From a virus: a stretch of DNA of 28,768 bases. Below the pieces are notes generated by a model. The model saw only the letters and a program-made list of their open reading frames with translations, searched no databases and was not told the DNA's origin. The DNA is taken from IMG/VR virus record IMGVR_UViG_3300030012_000403, positions 1 to 28,768 of that record. One strand, written 5' to 3'. Shown piece by piece: positions 20,914 through 28,702 of the stretch (position 1 is its first letter; the number at the start of each line of letters is the position of its first letter). The translations under genes and the position numbers were made by a program.

Positions 20914-20948
20914 TTACAACACTCACAACTACAACAACAATCCTTCAT
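20910..20948 (-). CDS. 12-residue peptide with six cysteines, coupled at both ends
   Basis: The gap between two membrane protein genes is exactly filled by MKDCCCSCECCK and TGA. The ATG overlaps the upstream stop (ATGA, 20948-20945) and its stop overlaps the downstream GTG (GTGA, 20913-20910). AAGGA lies about nine bases before the ATG, whereas the downstream GTG has no ribosome site. It may be a metal-binding micropeptide or a leader serving only to carry ribosomes to the next gene. Confidence 0.5.
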   Translation of the reverse strand: MKDCCCSCECCK

Positions 20949-21229
20949 TCTTTTCTTTCCTTAGATTTTGGTTTGGGTTTAGGGTTTACATGAATAGTTT
21001 TTACATAAACTGGCTTAGTATAATTAGTATCCCAGTATCTATAATCGCTTGTATTCCAATCAAAAGCATAGGTATTAGGCATATAGCGATATTTAAAAGC
21101 AGAGGTGTTGTATACTTTTACGATCTTACTGCTATCGGTGTAGGTTATTGTTTGATATGGAACAGGTTCACCTAAGTCTGAACTTCCCACTACTAGACCT
21201 ATTGCTAATCCAAATAACAATTCAATCAT
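20945..21229 (-). CDS. Exported or membrane-anchored Tyr-rich protein
   Basis: A 94-residue protein. The N-terminal MIELLFGLAIGLVVG is a membrane or signal segment; the rest would lie outside the cytoplasm and is rich in Tyr, Thr, Asn and Pro (KYRYMPNTYAFDWNTSDYRY), ending in a basic Pro-rich tail (KPKPKPKSKERKE). No lipobox cysteine is present. A spanin-like or other envelope role is possible; family not recognised. It overlaps its upstream neighbour by eight bases. Confidence 0.6.
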   Translation of the reverse strand: MIELLFGLAIGLVVGSSDLGEPVPYQTITYTDSSKIVKVYNTSAFKYRYMPNTYAFDWNTSDYRYWDTNYTKPVYVKTIHVNPKPKPKSKERKE

Positions 21230-21437
21230 TATACAATCCCAAGCTATCTTCCCAGATCAGTCTTTTCATTAAGCTATCTAACTCAAACATTTCTTGTGTC
21301 AATTCTTCTCGTGTTTTCCCTATATGAACATCTTGACAAGTTAAAATACTAAACATAAAAGCAATACCAAATCCAAGCAATACTATTGCGTGTAATACTT
21401 TACTTGCATCTGCCCATTGATTTAATCTTTTACGCAT
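21222..21437 (-). CDS. Small membrane protein downstream of the fibre gene
   Basis: A 71-residue protein with basic N-terminus (MRKRLNQW), one membrane segment (VLHAIVLLGFGIAFMFSILT, about 14-33) and an acidic C-terminus (TREELTQEMFELDSLM). It overlaps the end of the fibre gene by eight bases and leads the membrane protein cassette that continues to the lysin. Could be a holin or an i-spanin-like protein; neither can be decided. Confidence 0.6.
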   Translation of the reverse strand: MRKRLNQWADASKVLHAIVLLGFGIAFMFSILTCQDVHIGKTREELTQEMFELDSLMKRLIWEDSLGLYND

Positions 21438-24400
21438 TTTCTAACGCTTCTACCTTTGCCGATAGTTCTTGTACTGCTTTAACAAGTAGTGGTACAAGTT
21501 TTGATTGGTCAATGCCTTGTGATACAATATTTCCATCGTCATCTACTGCATCTTTTTTTCCAGTTACTGCTTCTGGTACTACTTCTGCTACTTCGTGAGC
21601 AAAGAAACCATCAACAGTTGTATCTGTGTCTGTTTTAAAATTAAATCTGTAAGGCTTTAACTGGTTTAGTCTTGTTAAACCATCCGATATTACAACTTCA
21701 TTTTCTTTTAATCTGTAATCTGAAAGATTGTTGTAGGCAGTTCCTGATGATGTAGTGGTTATAGTACCTACAATACTTGTTCCATTTCTAAAAATAGCGT
21801 GTGTATGTGAGCCACTTCCCCAAGATGTCCAGTTACCATAACTACTTGAACCTGAAAATGCATTACCAAAATCTCTGCTTGATGTATCTGTAATACTCGT
21901 AACGCCATTCAATATATGGCCATCAGATGTAATACGCATTCTTTCAGTAGAGCTACCATCTAATGTAGTATGAAATTCTAATCTACCATCAGCTTGTGTG
22001 TTTGTAGTATAAATATCATCTTTAGCAGCTCTAATAATAGCAGCGTTTCTAAAGTTTCCATCATTCTTTTTGAATCCAAGAATTATATCCATCGTACCAC
22101 CAACAGTACCATCATAGTTGTTTTGCATAAATGCTACTGAACCATTGTTATTGCTATCAACTACTTGAAATGTATATGCAACATTTTCTATGCCAATACC
22201 TACCTTTTGATTATCAAGCGTGAGAACTTTTCTAAATCCAGATTCAAAACTATAATTTGGCCCAAAGTGTAACTTAATATCATCATTACCTTCATATTCA
22301 ACTTGGCTTGAATAATGGTCATCTCCAGTTGTTCTGTATTGAATTTCACCATCAGATGTGATACGCATTTTAGTTGAAAAAGCACTATTACTTGTTCTTG
22401 TATCAAAGTTTAATGCACCATTTTCAGAACCATCTGTAACATCTTCAGCAATTCCATCTATTCTTGCATAGGTAACTGCATTGTCATTGCTATCTTGACC
22501 ATTAAATAAAATTCTACCTACTGAATCACCATCAGCTTGTGAGCCACCAATATGATTTAAATTAAGTTGCGCCCCACCTGTTCCACTATTAGTTGATTCA
22601 AGAGTTAATGAATCTCCAGAACCTTTAAAAATAACCGAACCATCTCCATTGAAAGCTGCGTGTCTTGTTGTTCCATCATGTGAAAATACAAATCTTCTTG
22701 TAGAAGCTGTGTTGTGGCTCATATATCCTAAGAATCCAGTATTTGCACCACTACTATCAGCACCTTCAAATTTAATTGCAGTATAATGACCACTACCTTG
22801 ACTATTTTTAAATGTTACAATAGGTGCTGTATTTAAATCACCTGCTGATATGCTTTTATCTACTGTTAATTTACCTGCAAAAGTAGCATTTCTTGATGCG
22901 TCAAAACTTAATACAGTATTTTCTCTTTGCATTAGTTTAAATGTACCAGTTCCAGAACCACCATAAACTAATCCTGCATTGGTATCACCAAACTTAATAA
23001 TAGTTCCATCAGAACCTGAGTTTGCAAGATATAATCCTGCATCACCATCAAGATAATCTGTGCCACTTGAATTAGAGTAACTTCCAGTTATTGTAGTAAA
23101 CGCACCTGTACTTGCAGAGTTTGCACCGATAGGTGTTCCATCAATAGCACCAGAGTCTATATTTACATTTGTTGTTGCTGAGTTGTCAAAATCAACTGCA
23201 CTTATAAATGTTACATCTCCTGCTGTGTTTGAGCCAATATCATTTACAGTAAAGCTATCAACACCTGTTATGCTGTTATTATTAAAACTTGTTGTACCTA
23301 AAGAAACTGAACCTGTTGCTGTTAAATTAGATGAGCCTATGTCAATGTTCCCAAAGCCACTTGAGATTGCTCCACTATTTAGTGTGCCACTTGTTACAAG
23401 ATTTGGCATTGCTGTAATCTCATCATCAAAGTAAGCTGCAAGATCGGTTACTGCTACTTGAACCATTGTTCCGTTGTCGTTCATAACTACACGATCAGCA
23501 TCTGCTACAGTTGTTGAGGTTGCAGAAGTATCTCCATCAATTATATTTAATTCTGCTGTTGTTATGTTTGCACCATCTAATATTTCTAACTCAGCTTCAC
23601 TTATACTTGCTGAACCTATAATGAAACTTGTACCAGTAATTGCCCCAGCTCCTAATGTTCCAGAGGTTGATAAATTCTCATTACCAAAACTTATTGCTCC
23701 AGATGAGTCTGTTATTGATCCATTAGCAAAAGTTAAGTTGCCAATCGTAGATCCTGTTGCTGCTGAGATTGTGCTTGTAAATGTTGAAGCATCATCTGCT
23801 GTCAAGGCACCGATTCTTAAGTTTTCATAATCTGTTATATTAACATTCCCAGCTGTTGTGCCATCCTCATCTGTATCAATCAATGCAAACTGATTAGCAG
23901 ATTCATCAAATATAAAAGCAACATTTGCTGGGGCTGAATCACTAGAACCTCTTTTAATTACTATACCAGCATCAAATGCGTTATTGCTAGGCTGTGAATC
24001 GTATTTATTTAAAAGAATTAATGGATCTTCTACGTTAAGATTTGTTGTAGAAACTTCTTGAACAGAACCTGTTGTTGTTAGTGTTCCACTTATATTTACA
24101 TTTGTAGCAGATAAAGTTGATCCAGAAAAAGTTAAATCAGAATCTTCTGTTAATAAACCATTAGCTCCATAGATTGCTACTCTGCCAGAAGTTTGTGAAT
24201 CGGCTGTTAATGTTGAAGCTCTAAATCCATGAGAGCCAATATCTAAATCTGTTGAAGCAGATATTCCAGCAGTAGTTAAAGCTGAGATTGTAACAGCTGC
24301 TATTGTTCCACCTTCTACTTTGTTTCCAGATATTTGATTATCTGCTAAAGTTAAAGTACCTCCAGATATGTCAATCGTTCCAGTCGTTGTAAAGTTGCTT

Positions 24401-25782
24401 GATCCAATATCAATAGCACCAAATCCAGAACTAATTGCTCCAGCATTTAAAGTTCCAACGCTTGTTATCTGAGTTTGAGCTGCATCAACACTTAATGAAT
24501 GAGAAATGTTTTCTCCAGAAGTTGCTCCAGTAGATGTAATTCCAGTTCCAGCTGTTATGCTGTTTACAAAATCACCAGTAGTATCGGTAGCCATCGCAAC
24601 ACTATTAGCTTGAATAGTTGCAGTACCATCTTCTGCTATTGCTATATCACCAGATACAGAAGCAAAGATCGCATCTTCTAAATTTTCAAAAGTTATTTTA
24701 CCAGAGCCATTATCGGTAGCATCCACCATTGCGATAAAGTCATCATCTGCTATGCTTGTTTCAGTTGCAAGTTCGTTAAGATCAACTGCAAAACTTCTTG
24801 AGGTTGTTATATCTCCACCACCACTTAAACCATTTCCAGCAGTCAAAGTAACCGAGCTATGATCAATATGTTCATTAGCTACAAAGTTTGTAAGTGCATC
24901 GTGATTACCACTAATCGTGATTTGATTACCACTACCAGCAGTTGATATACCAGCACCATCTCCAGCGATATCTAAAGTTTCACTATCTAAATCAATAGAT
25001 AATGCTCCCCCACTATCTCCTTGAAAGTCTAAATCTTGAGCAGTTACTTGGGCATCTACATAAGTCTTAATTGCTTTTGCACTAGCGATTGTATCATCAG
25101 AACCACTTACAGAGCTTATATCGGTATCTAAAACGCCAGATTTTAGATTATCTACTTCTATATTCGATAGCGTATTATTATCAGCGTCTATGCCTTTATT
25201 TGTTAAAGTGTCTGTTGTAGCTCTTCCAACTAATTGATCTGTTGCATCTGGAAGCGTAATAGTTCTATCTGCTGTTGGATCGCCTGGAGTAAGTGTTAAT
25301 TCAAAATCATTAGCAGTAGAGCCTTCAAAAATTAAATCTGTTGTGATTGTTGAATTGATGGCGATTGTATCAGTAACTGCATCTCCTATGGTTGTATTTC
25401 CAGAGCCTATAAAATTTGAAGCTGTGATTGTACCAGTTGCAGTTAGATTGCGTATGCCAGTAATATCTTTATTGCTATCAAGAATGATTGCTTTACTTGC
25501 TTCAGCAGTACCTATGCTTGAAACATCTACATAATTTAATTCTGTTGCACTTGCAGTTACTAAAGTTCCCCCTAGCTTTAGTCCGTTGGTTCCATCGTGA
25601 GATGACACATTAAAATCAAATGATCCATCTTTAATCTGTACAGTCGTTGAAGAAATTTCTAATGGCGAACCTGTACCATCGCCATCATAAATACGATTGA
25701 CCGAACCTCCAATTCCTCCGTCAATATGTAGTAGCTGAGTAAATCCAGTTGATACAGCTACGTTGGTTAAATCTGTTGCCAT
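21430..25782 (-). CDS. Giant tail fibre with C-terminal S74 intramolecular chaperone
   Basis: A 1450-residue protein of Ser/Thr/Gly/Asp-rich beta repeats, the largest gene here (about 15% of the genome unit). The last 97 residues begin SDYRLKENEVVISDGLTRLN and form a peptidase S74 chaperone domain, which trimerises the fibre and then cuts itself off, here before Ser1354 with Lys1359 as the likely partner. The tail ends in a coiled coil (LLVKAVQELSAKVEALENA). Two related repeats (LNAGAISSGFGAIDIGSSNF and LNSGAISSGFGNIDIGSSNL) lie near 24400-24480 and 23320-23400. It should bind the host surface. AGGA precedes ATG 25782. Its site between capsid and neck genes is unusual. Confidence 0.9.
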   Translation of the reverse strand: MATDLTNVAVSTGFTQLLHIDGGIGGSVNRIYDGDGTGSPLEISSTTVQIKDGSFDFNVSSHDGTNGLKLGGTLVTASATELNYVDVSSIGTAEASKAIILDSNKDITGIRNLTATGTITASNFIGSGNTTIGDAVTDTIAINSTITTDLIFEGSTANDFELTLTPGDPTADRTITLPDATDQLVGRATTDTLTNKGIDADNNTLSNIEVDNLKSGVLDTDISSVSGSDDTIASAKAIKTYVDAQVTAQDLDFQGDSGGALSIDLDSETLDIAGDGAGISTAGSGNQITISGNHDALTNFVANEHIDHSSVTLTAGNGLSGGGDITTSRSFAVDLNELATETSIADDDFIAMVDATDNGSGKITFENLEDAIFASVSGDIAIAEDGTATIQANSVAMATDTTGDFVNSITAGTGITSTGATSGENISHSLSVDAAQTQITSVGTLNAGAISSGFGAIDIGSSNFTTTGTIDISGGTLTLADNQISGNKVEGGTIAAVTISALTTAGISASTDLDIGSHGFRASTLTADSQTSGRVAIYGANGLLTEDSDLTFSGSTLSATNVNISGTLTTTGSVQEVSTTNLNVEDPLILLNKYDSQPSNNAFDAGIVIKRGSSDSAPANVAFIFDESANQFALIDTDEDGTTAGNVNITDYENLRIGALTADDASTFTSTISAATGSTIGNLTFANGSITDSSGAISFGNENLSTSGTLGAGAITGTSFIIGSASISEAELEILDGANITTAELNIIDGDTSATSTTVADADRVVMNDNGTMVQVAVTDLAAYFDDEITAMPNLVTSGTLNSGAISSGFGNIDIGSSNLTATGSVSLGTTSFNNNSITGVDSFTVNDIGSNTAGDVTFISAVDFDNSATTNVNIDSGAIDGTPIGANSASTGAFTTITGSYSNSSGTDYLDGDAGLYLANSGSDGTIIKFGDTNAGLVYGGSGTGTFKLMQRENTVLSFDASRNATFAGKLTVDKSISAGDLNTAPIVTFKNSQGSGHYTAIKFEGADSSGANTGFLGYMSHNTASTRRFVFSHDGTTRHAAFNGDGSVIFKGSGDSLTLESTNSGTGGAQLNLNHIGGSQADGDSVGRILFNGQDSNDNAVTYARIDGIAEDVTDGSENGALNFDTRTSNSAFSTKMRITSDGEIQYRTTGDDHYSSQVEYEGNDDIKLHFGPNYSFESGFRKVLTLDNQKVGIGIENVAYTFQVVDSNNNGSVAFMQNNYDGTVGGTMDIILGFKKNDGNFRNAAIIRAAKDDIYTTNTQADGRLEFHTTLDGSSTERMRITSDGHILNGVTSITDTSSRDFGNAFSGSSSYGNWTSWGSGSHTHAIFRNGTSIVGTITTTSSGTAYNNLSDYRLKENEVVISDGLTRLNQLKPYRFNFKTDTDTTVDGFFAHEVAEVVPEAVTGKKDAVDDDGNIVSQGIDQSKLVPLLVKAVQELSAKVEALENA

Positions 25783-25815
25783 AGTATTTCCTACTTTTTA
25801 AAAGGTTTTAGATGA

Positions 25816-25837
25816 GGGGCATAAATAAATATGCCCC
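25816..25837 (-). promoter_or_regulatory. GC-rich hairpin after the major capsid gene
   Basis: Perfect 8-base stem GGGGCATA (25816-25823) / TATGCCCC (25830-25837) with a 6-base loop, 27 bases after the capsid stop. On the minus strand it is followed by TCATCTAAAACCTTTT rather than a clean T-run, so it would be a leaky terminator or an mRNA-protecting hairpin lowering fibre relative to capsid expression. Confidence 0.55.
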
Positions 25838-25864
25838 AACATCCATATTAATACAACTATCCGA

Positions 25865-26951
25865 TTAAGGATTGTTGAAGTTTACAACTTGACAAGCTGC
25901 TGCATCTACTGCTTGATGTAGAGCTGCACCGATTAATTGATCTACGACCAATTCGGTTGCTAAGTATTCTAAGTTGTAGCTTTGCTGTACACGAAGTGGG
26001 AACTGCTCTGCATAGAGAATTGAATCTCTTGTAAAGATACTTGCAGTTTCATCACCTGTACCACCATCATCATCCCAATCAGTTGAAGAGTAAACTTCCA
26101 TTCCGTATATTTGCTTTACCATTCCATTTACGTTTGCATTTCCACCAGCTTCTGGGCCACGCTTCTCATAGTCAATAAATTCACCAAGAGATGCCAAGCT
26201 CATATAACCAGCTGGAGATGTGTAAAAGAATGTATCTCCGTTAGTGTAATCAACACCTTGATCTAATAACTTTTGGAGGCCTTCACGAACTTTAGCAGTT
26301 GTGAAAGTGTTATCACTTCCAAGTGTTACGTCATTAGCAGTTACAGTCTGTATAAGTGCAGCAAGTGTTGCTTCCACTTTTTTAGCTACTGCATAACCCA
26401 TTGAGCGAGAGTAAAGATTGAATAGATCGTATGAGCTTTGAACTCTTACAAGATCACCAATTCTTTTACCTTCAACAATGTGAGTATCCATTGAGATTTG
26501 TATTTCGCCATCTGTATTTGCCCCAAATGAAACAGCAGAACCAGAACTTAGAGTACCAGCAGTTTCTTCACTTACACGAGGTACATGAATAGTATCTCCA
26601 CTTGCAACATCAGAAACATTTGTTACTTGATTCTTAATTCTAAATTGTCTTTCAGCGTAGTTAAGAATTGCTTCTTCCCACACTTCAGGTATAAACACCA
26701 TTTGTTATCGTAGTGGCTTTTTATCCTCTACTTCTTTAGGTTTCCCTAAAGTTCGGCATATCTTTTCAACTTTCGTTGTCGAGGCCTCTTGGGTACGTTA
26801 TATCTTTTCAGTACCTATGCTCTGCCCCTGACTAATCTTTGATTAGCCTTCGGTTCGGATTCCCTTATCTAAAACTTAGGGTTCCCGCTTAATTCCTCGA
26901 TTTTAAGCTGCCATGTTACCCAGCAGCTGTTGTGGTTGTTACTTCAGCCAT
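25865..26951 (-). CDS. Major capsid protein, gene split by a group I intron (join 26951-26922 and 26698-25865)
   Basis: Exon 1 (30 bases) encodes MAEVTTTTAA; exon 2 continues VFIPEVWEEAILNYAERQFR to the stop, giving 287 residues. The joined N-terminus matches the common phage coat pattern M-A-x-T-T-T-T-x-A-x-FIPE-W. Later blocks (GDTIHVPRVSEETAGTLSSG; IVEGKRIGDLVRVQSSYDLF; YTSPAGYMSLASLGEFIDYE) fit an HK97-fold capsid subunit. Exon 1 has AAAGGA eight bases before its ATG; the ATG at 26701 consists of the last three intron bases, so is not the real start. The gene follows the scaffold gene by 11 bases. Without splicing, exon 1 would be read one more codon (GGG) to a TAA just inside the intron. 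Confidence 0.9.
26699..26921 (-). ncRNA. Group I self-splicing intron, 223 nt, in the major capsid gene
   Basis: Intron position n is window position 26922-n. P1: exon GCUGCU with GGCAGC (10-15), U-G wobble at the 5' splice site. P10: AACAU (5-9) with exon 2 GUGUU. P3: UCGAGG (22-27)/CCUCGA (138-143). P4: CGGG (35-38)/UCCG (63-66). P5: CCC (41-43)/GGG (58-60). P6: GGCUAAUC (74-81)/GAUUAGUC (85-92). P7: GCAUA (102-106)/UAUGC (162-166). P7.1: GGUAC/GUACC (107-111/126-130). P8: CAAC-GAAA-GUUG (144-155). P9: CUUUAGG-GAAA-CCUAAAG (171-188). P9.1: 191-197/206-212. J8/7 is AAAAGA, and the last base is G (223). P7.1 suggests subgroup IA. No ORF inside. Confidence 0.92.
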
Positions 26952-26962
26952 TTATATATCCT

Positions 26963-27499
26963 TTATTTTTTCCTTCTCATAATATCAGCGAAGTTCTTTC
27001 TCCGATCTTCAGGCGATAAGTCTTTCCATCTTAAAACCTTGCCACCAGAAACGCCACCTCCACTATTATCAGTTTGAGGAACTTTATTATTAAATTCTGT
27101 TTTCATTTGTTCCAGAGTATCGGAATCTAAAGCAGACATTTTCTCCCTCAAATTCTCTGGAAAACTTTCGAGCAATCTTTCTTTCCTTGATTGTTCAATC
27201 GCTTGAAACTTCTTAGCATCAGCTTGGAACTTATCTCTTTCGGATTTAGTTTCTTCGTAGAGATTTCTCCAATCTTCTTTCTCTTCAGCTTCAGCAACTT
27301 CTTTTTCTTTAAGTTCACTTCTTAGTGTCATTAATTCATTTTCAAGGCTTTTCTTTGCTTCGTTTAGTTCTCTAAAACGCTTTCCTGGAACACTATAATC
27401 TTCAGCTTTATCGGTGCTGCTTACGGAATCTTCTTTTACGTCTTGATTAACGACTGGCTCTTCTTTTACGTCTTGAGCTTTGACTTCTTGTTCTGACAT
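26963..27499 (-). CDS. Capsid scaffolding protein
   Basis: A 178-residue, highly charged protein directly before the capsid gene. The order is an acidic disordered start (with the repeat QDVKEEPVVNQDVKED, its DNA also repeated), a long coiled coil (about 45-115, RELNEAKKSLENELMTLRSE), a Gly/Ser linker (about 148-155) and a basic end (SPEDRRKNFADIMRRKK). This is the classical layout of phage scaffolds, which bind capsid subunits through a basic C-terminal helix and leave or are degraded as the head matures. No protease domain is present. Confidence 0.85.
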   Translation of the reverse strand: MSEQEVKAQDVKEEPVVNQDVKEDSVSSTDKAEDYSVPGKRFRELNEAKKSLENELMTLRSELKEKEVAEAEEKEDWRNLYEETKSERDKFQADAKKFQAIEQSRKERLLESFPENLREKMSALDSDTLEQMKTEFNNKVPQTDNSGGGVSGGKVLRWKDLSPEDRRKNFADIMRRKK

Positions 27500-27518
27500 T
27501 TGTAACCTCTTTAGTGAG

Positions 27519-27962
27519 TTATATTGTTATTGTTATTCGACCAGATGCCTGGTCAAAGTTTTTTTTCAATTCTTTTCCGATAGCATTATCTATCTTTTTC
27601 TCAATGGCTTTTATTACCGATGATTGAAATAGATTGTAGCCTTTCTTATCCCATCCTCTTGCTACGTTTGCAGCTTCCTTACTCGTGAAACCTACCACTT
27701 GCTTTTTGTTATTAGACTCTCCATCAATTCTCATATAGCTATCTAATGTATTACCACTAAAAGTTAAATCAATATATGAGGTCTGCCTTGATGCTCTACC
27801 TTTTCTTGATTTAAGCTCTGCATACTTTGGTGAATACTTTCCTTTTATTACACCCTTATCTCTTACTTGACCTCTTACTTCATTAGCAGAAGCATCAGCA
27901 ATATCTTCTAAGGTTCTGAGCTTAATATCTGCGATTTTATTTAGTGGTTTTACTCTAGCCAT
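27519..27962 (-). CDS. Virion morphogenesis protein, gpG/HK97 gp10-like
   Basis: A 147-residue basic protein between the Mu F-like head gene and the scaffold gene. Blocks such as GKYSPKYAELKSRKGRASRQ, then TSYIDLTFSGNTLDSYM and VVGFTSKEAANVARGWDKKG resemble small head or neck morphogenesis proteins (Mu gpG or HK97 gp10 type) that carry a conserved Lys-Gly-rich turn then LTxSGxLxxS. Similarity is by pattern only. Its ATG overlaps the stop of the Mu F-like gene (TAATG). Confidence 0.6.
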   Translation of the reverse strand: MARVKPLNKIADIKLRTLEDIADASANEVRGQVRDKGVIKGKYSPKYAELKSRKGRASRQTSYIDLTFSGNTLDSYMRIDGESNNKKQVVGFTSKEAANVARGWDKKGYNLFQSSVIKAIEKKIDNAIGKELKKNFDQASGRITITI

Positions 27963-28702
27963 TATAAACTTGTTCTCTGGGTTAAATCTCTATCCTCAAA
28001 TACTTGTTCAATTTTATTTTGCTTGTACATTCCTTTACTTGTAAATCTTCTGAACTGATGCCTACAATTAAAATGCCCACCATTCTCAAATGTACCTGGA
28101 AATCTACTATTGATCTGGGAAAGTGTCATTGGCCCAGCTGCAAGAATCTGCATACAAACATCTGATGTTCTATTATCTATTGGGCCTGTAAATACATATT
28201 GAAGATTAGCTGGTGCGTTCTTAGCCATTTGCTTAATAACCGATCTATTGAACTTAGCAAGTGAATCGTTATACAATGCTTCTGCTTGAACCTTAGACAA
28301 TACACCGAACTGACCTTTTGTTAATTGATCCACAAACGCTTCTCTTGGTAAGCCATTGATTACAGAGTCGGTAAACAAACTCTTCATCTGAACGTAAGTA
28401 TTATCAAACTTAGAACGATATACATTTAAATCACTTTCTACCAATGCTCTTAATATGGTTTCATCTACATCTGCAAAACCATCCATATCTCTTAACGCAT
28501 CCAGATATGAGTTAGCTACACTTTGCAACTCTCGATTGAATCCAAGTTGATTCTCAAACAAATCTTTGAAATCAATATTACCAATAGCAACCAACAACTG
28601 ATTTACATCTGCCCCAGAATCAATCGTTCTGGCATATAGAGCTGCAATCTTATTCAAAGCTGCTTCGTATTTATTGGCGAATCTGTCTGAACTGTAAGCC
28701 AT
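27962..28702 (-). CDS. Minor head protein, Mu F-like
   Basis: A 246-residue protein directly after portal in the circular map, as Mu gpF and SPP1 gp7 relatives. The C-terminal part (about residues 168-215) holds VFTGPIDNRTSDVCMQILAA followed by ENGGHFNCRHQFRRFTS, the Cys/His pattern (C, H, C, H) of the Mu F domain. The N-terminal 160 residues are helical. Such proteins sit inside the head near the portal and may enter the cell with the DNA. Its ATG overlaps the portal stop across the junction of the contig. Confidence 0.85.
   Translation of the reverse strand: MAYSSDRFANKYEAALNKIAALYARTIDSGADVNQLLVAIGNIDFKDLFENQLGFNRELQSVANSYLDALRDMDGFADVDETILRALVESDLNVYRSKFDNTYVQMKSLFTDSVINGLPREAFVDQLTKGQFGVLSKVQAEALYNDSLAKFNRSVIKQMAKNAPANLQYVFTGPIDNRTSDVCMQILAAGPMTLSQINSRFPGTFENGGHFNCRHQFRRFTSKGMYKQNKIEQVFEDRDLTQRTSL

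Noticed and set aside
23183-23830. Plus-strand open frames (about 80-120 codons) within the fibre gene
   Set aside because: Antisense shadows of the repetitive fibre coding sequence; no ribosome sites and no plus-strand genes elsewhere.
25865-26701. Capsid protein starting at ATG 26701
   Set aside because: That ATG consists of the last three bases of the group I intron, lacks a ribosome site, and omits the conserved N-terminus supplied by exon 1.
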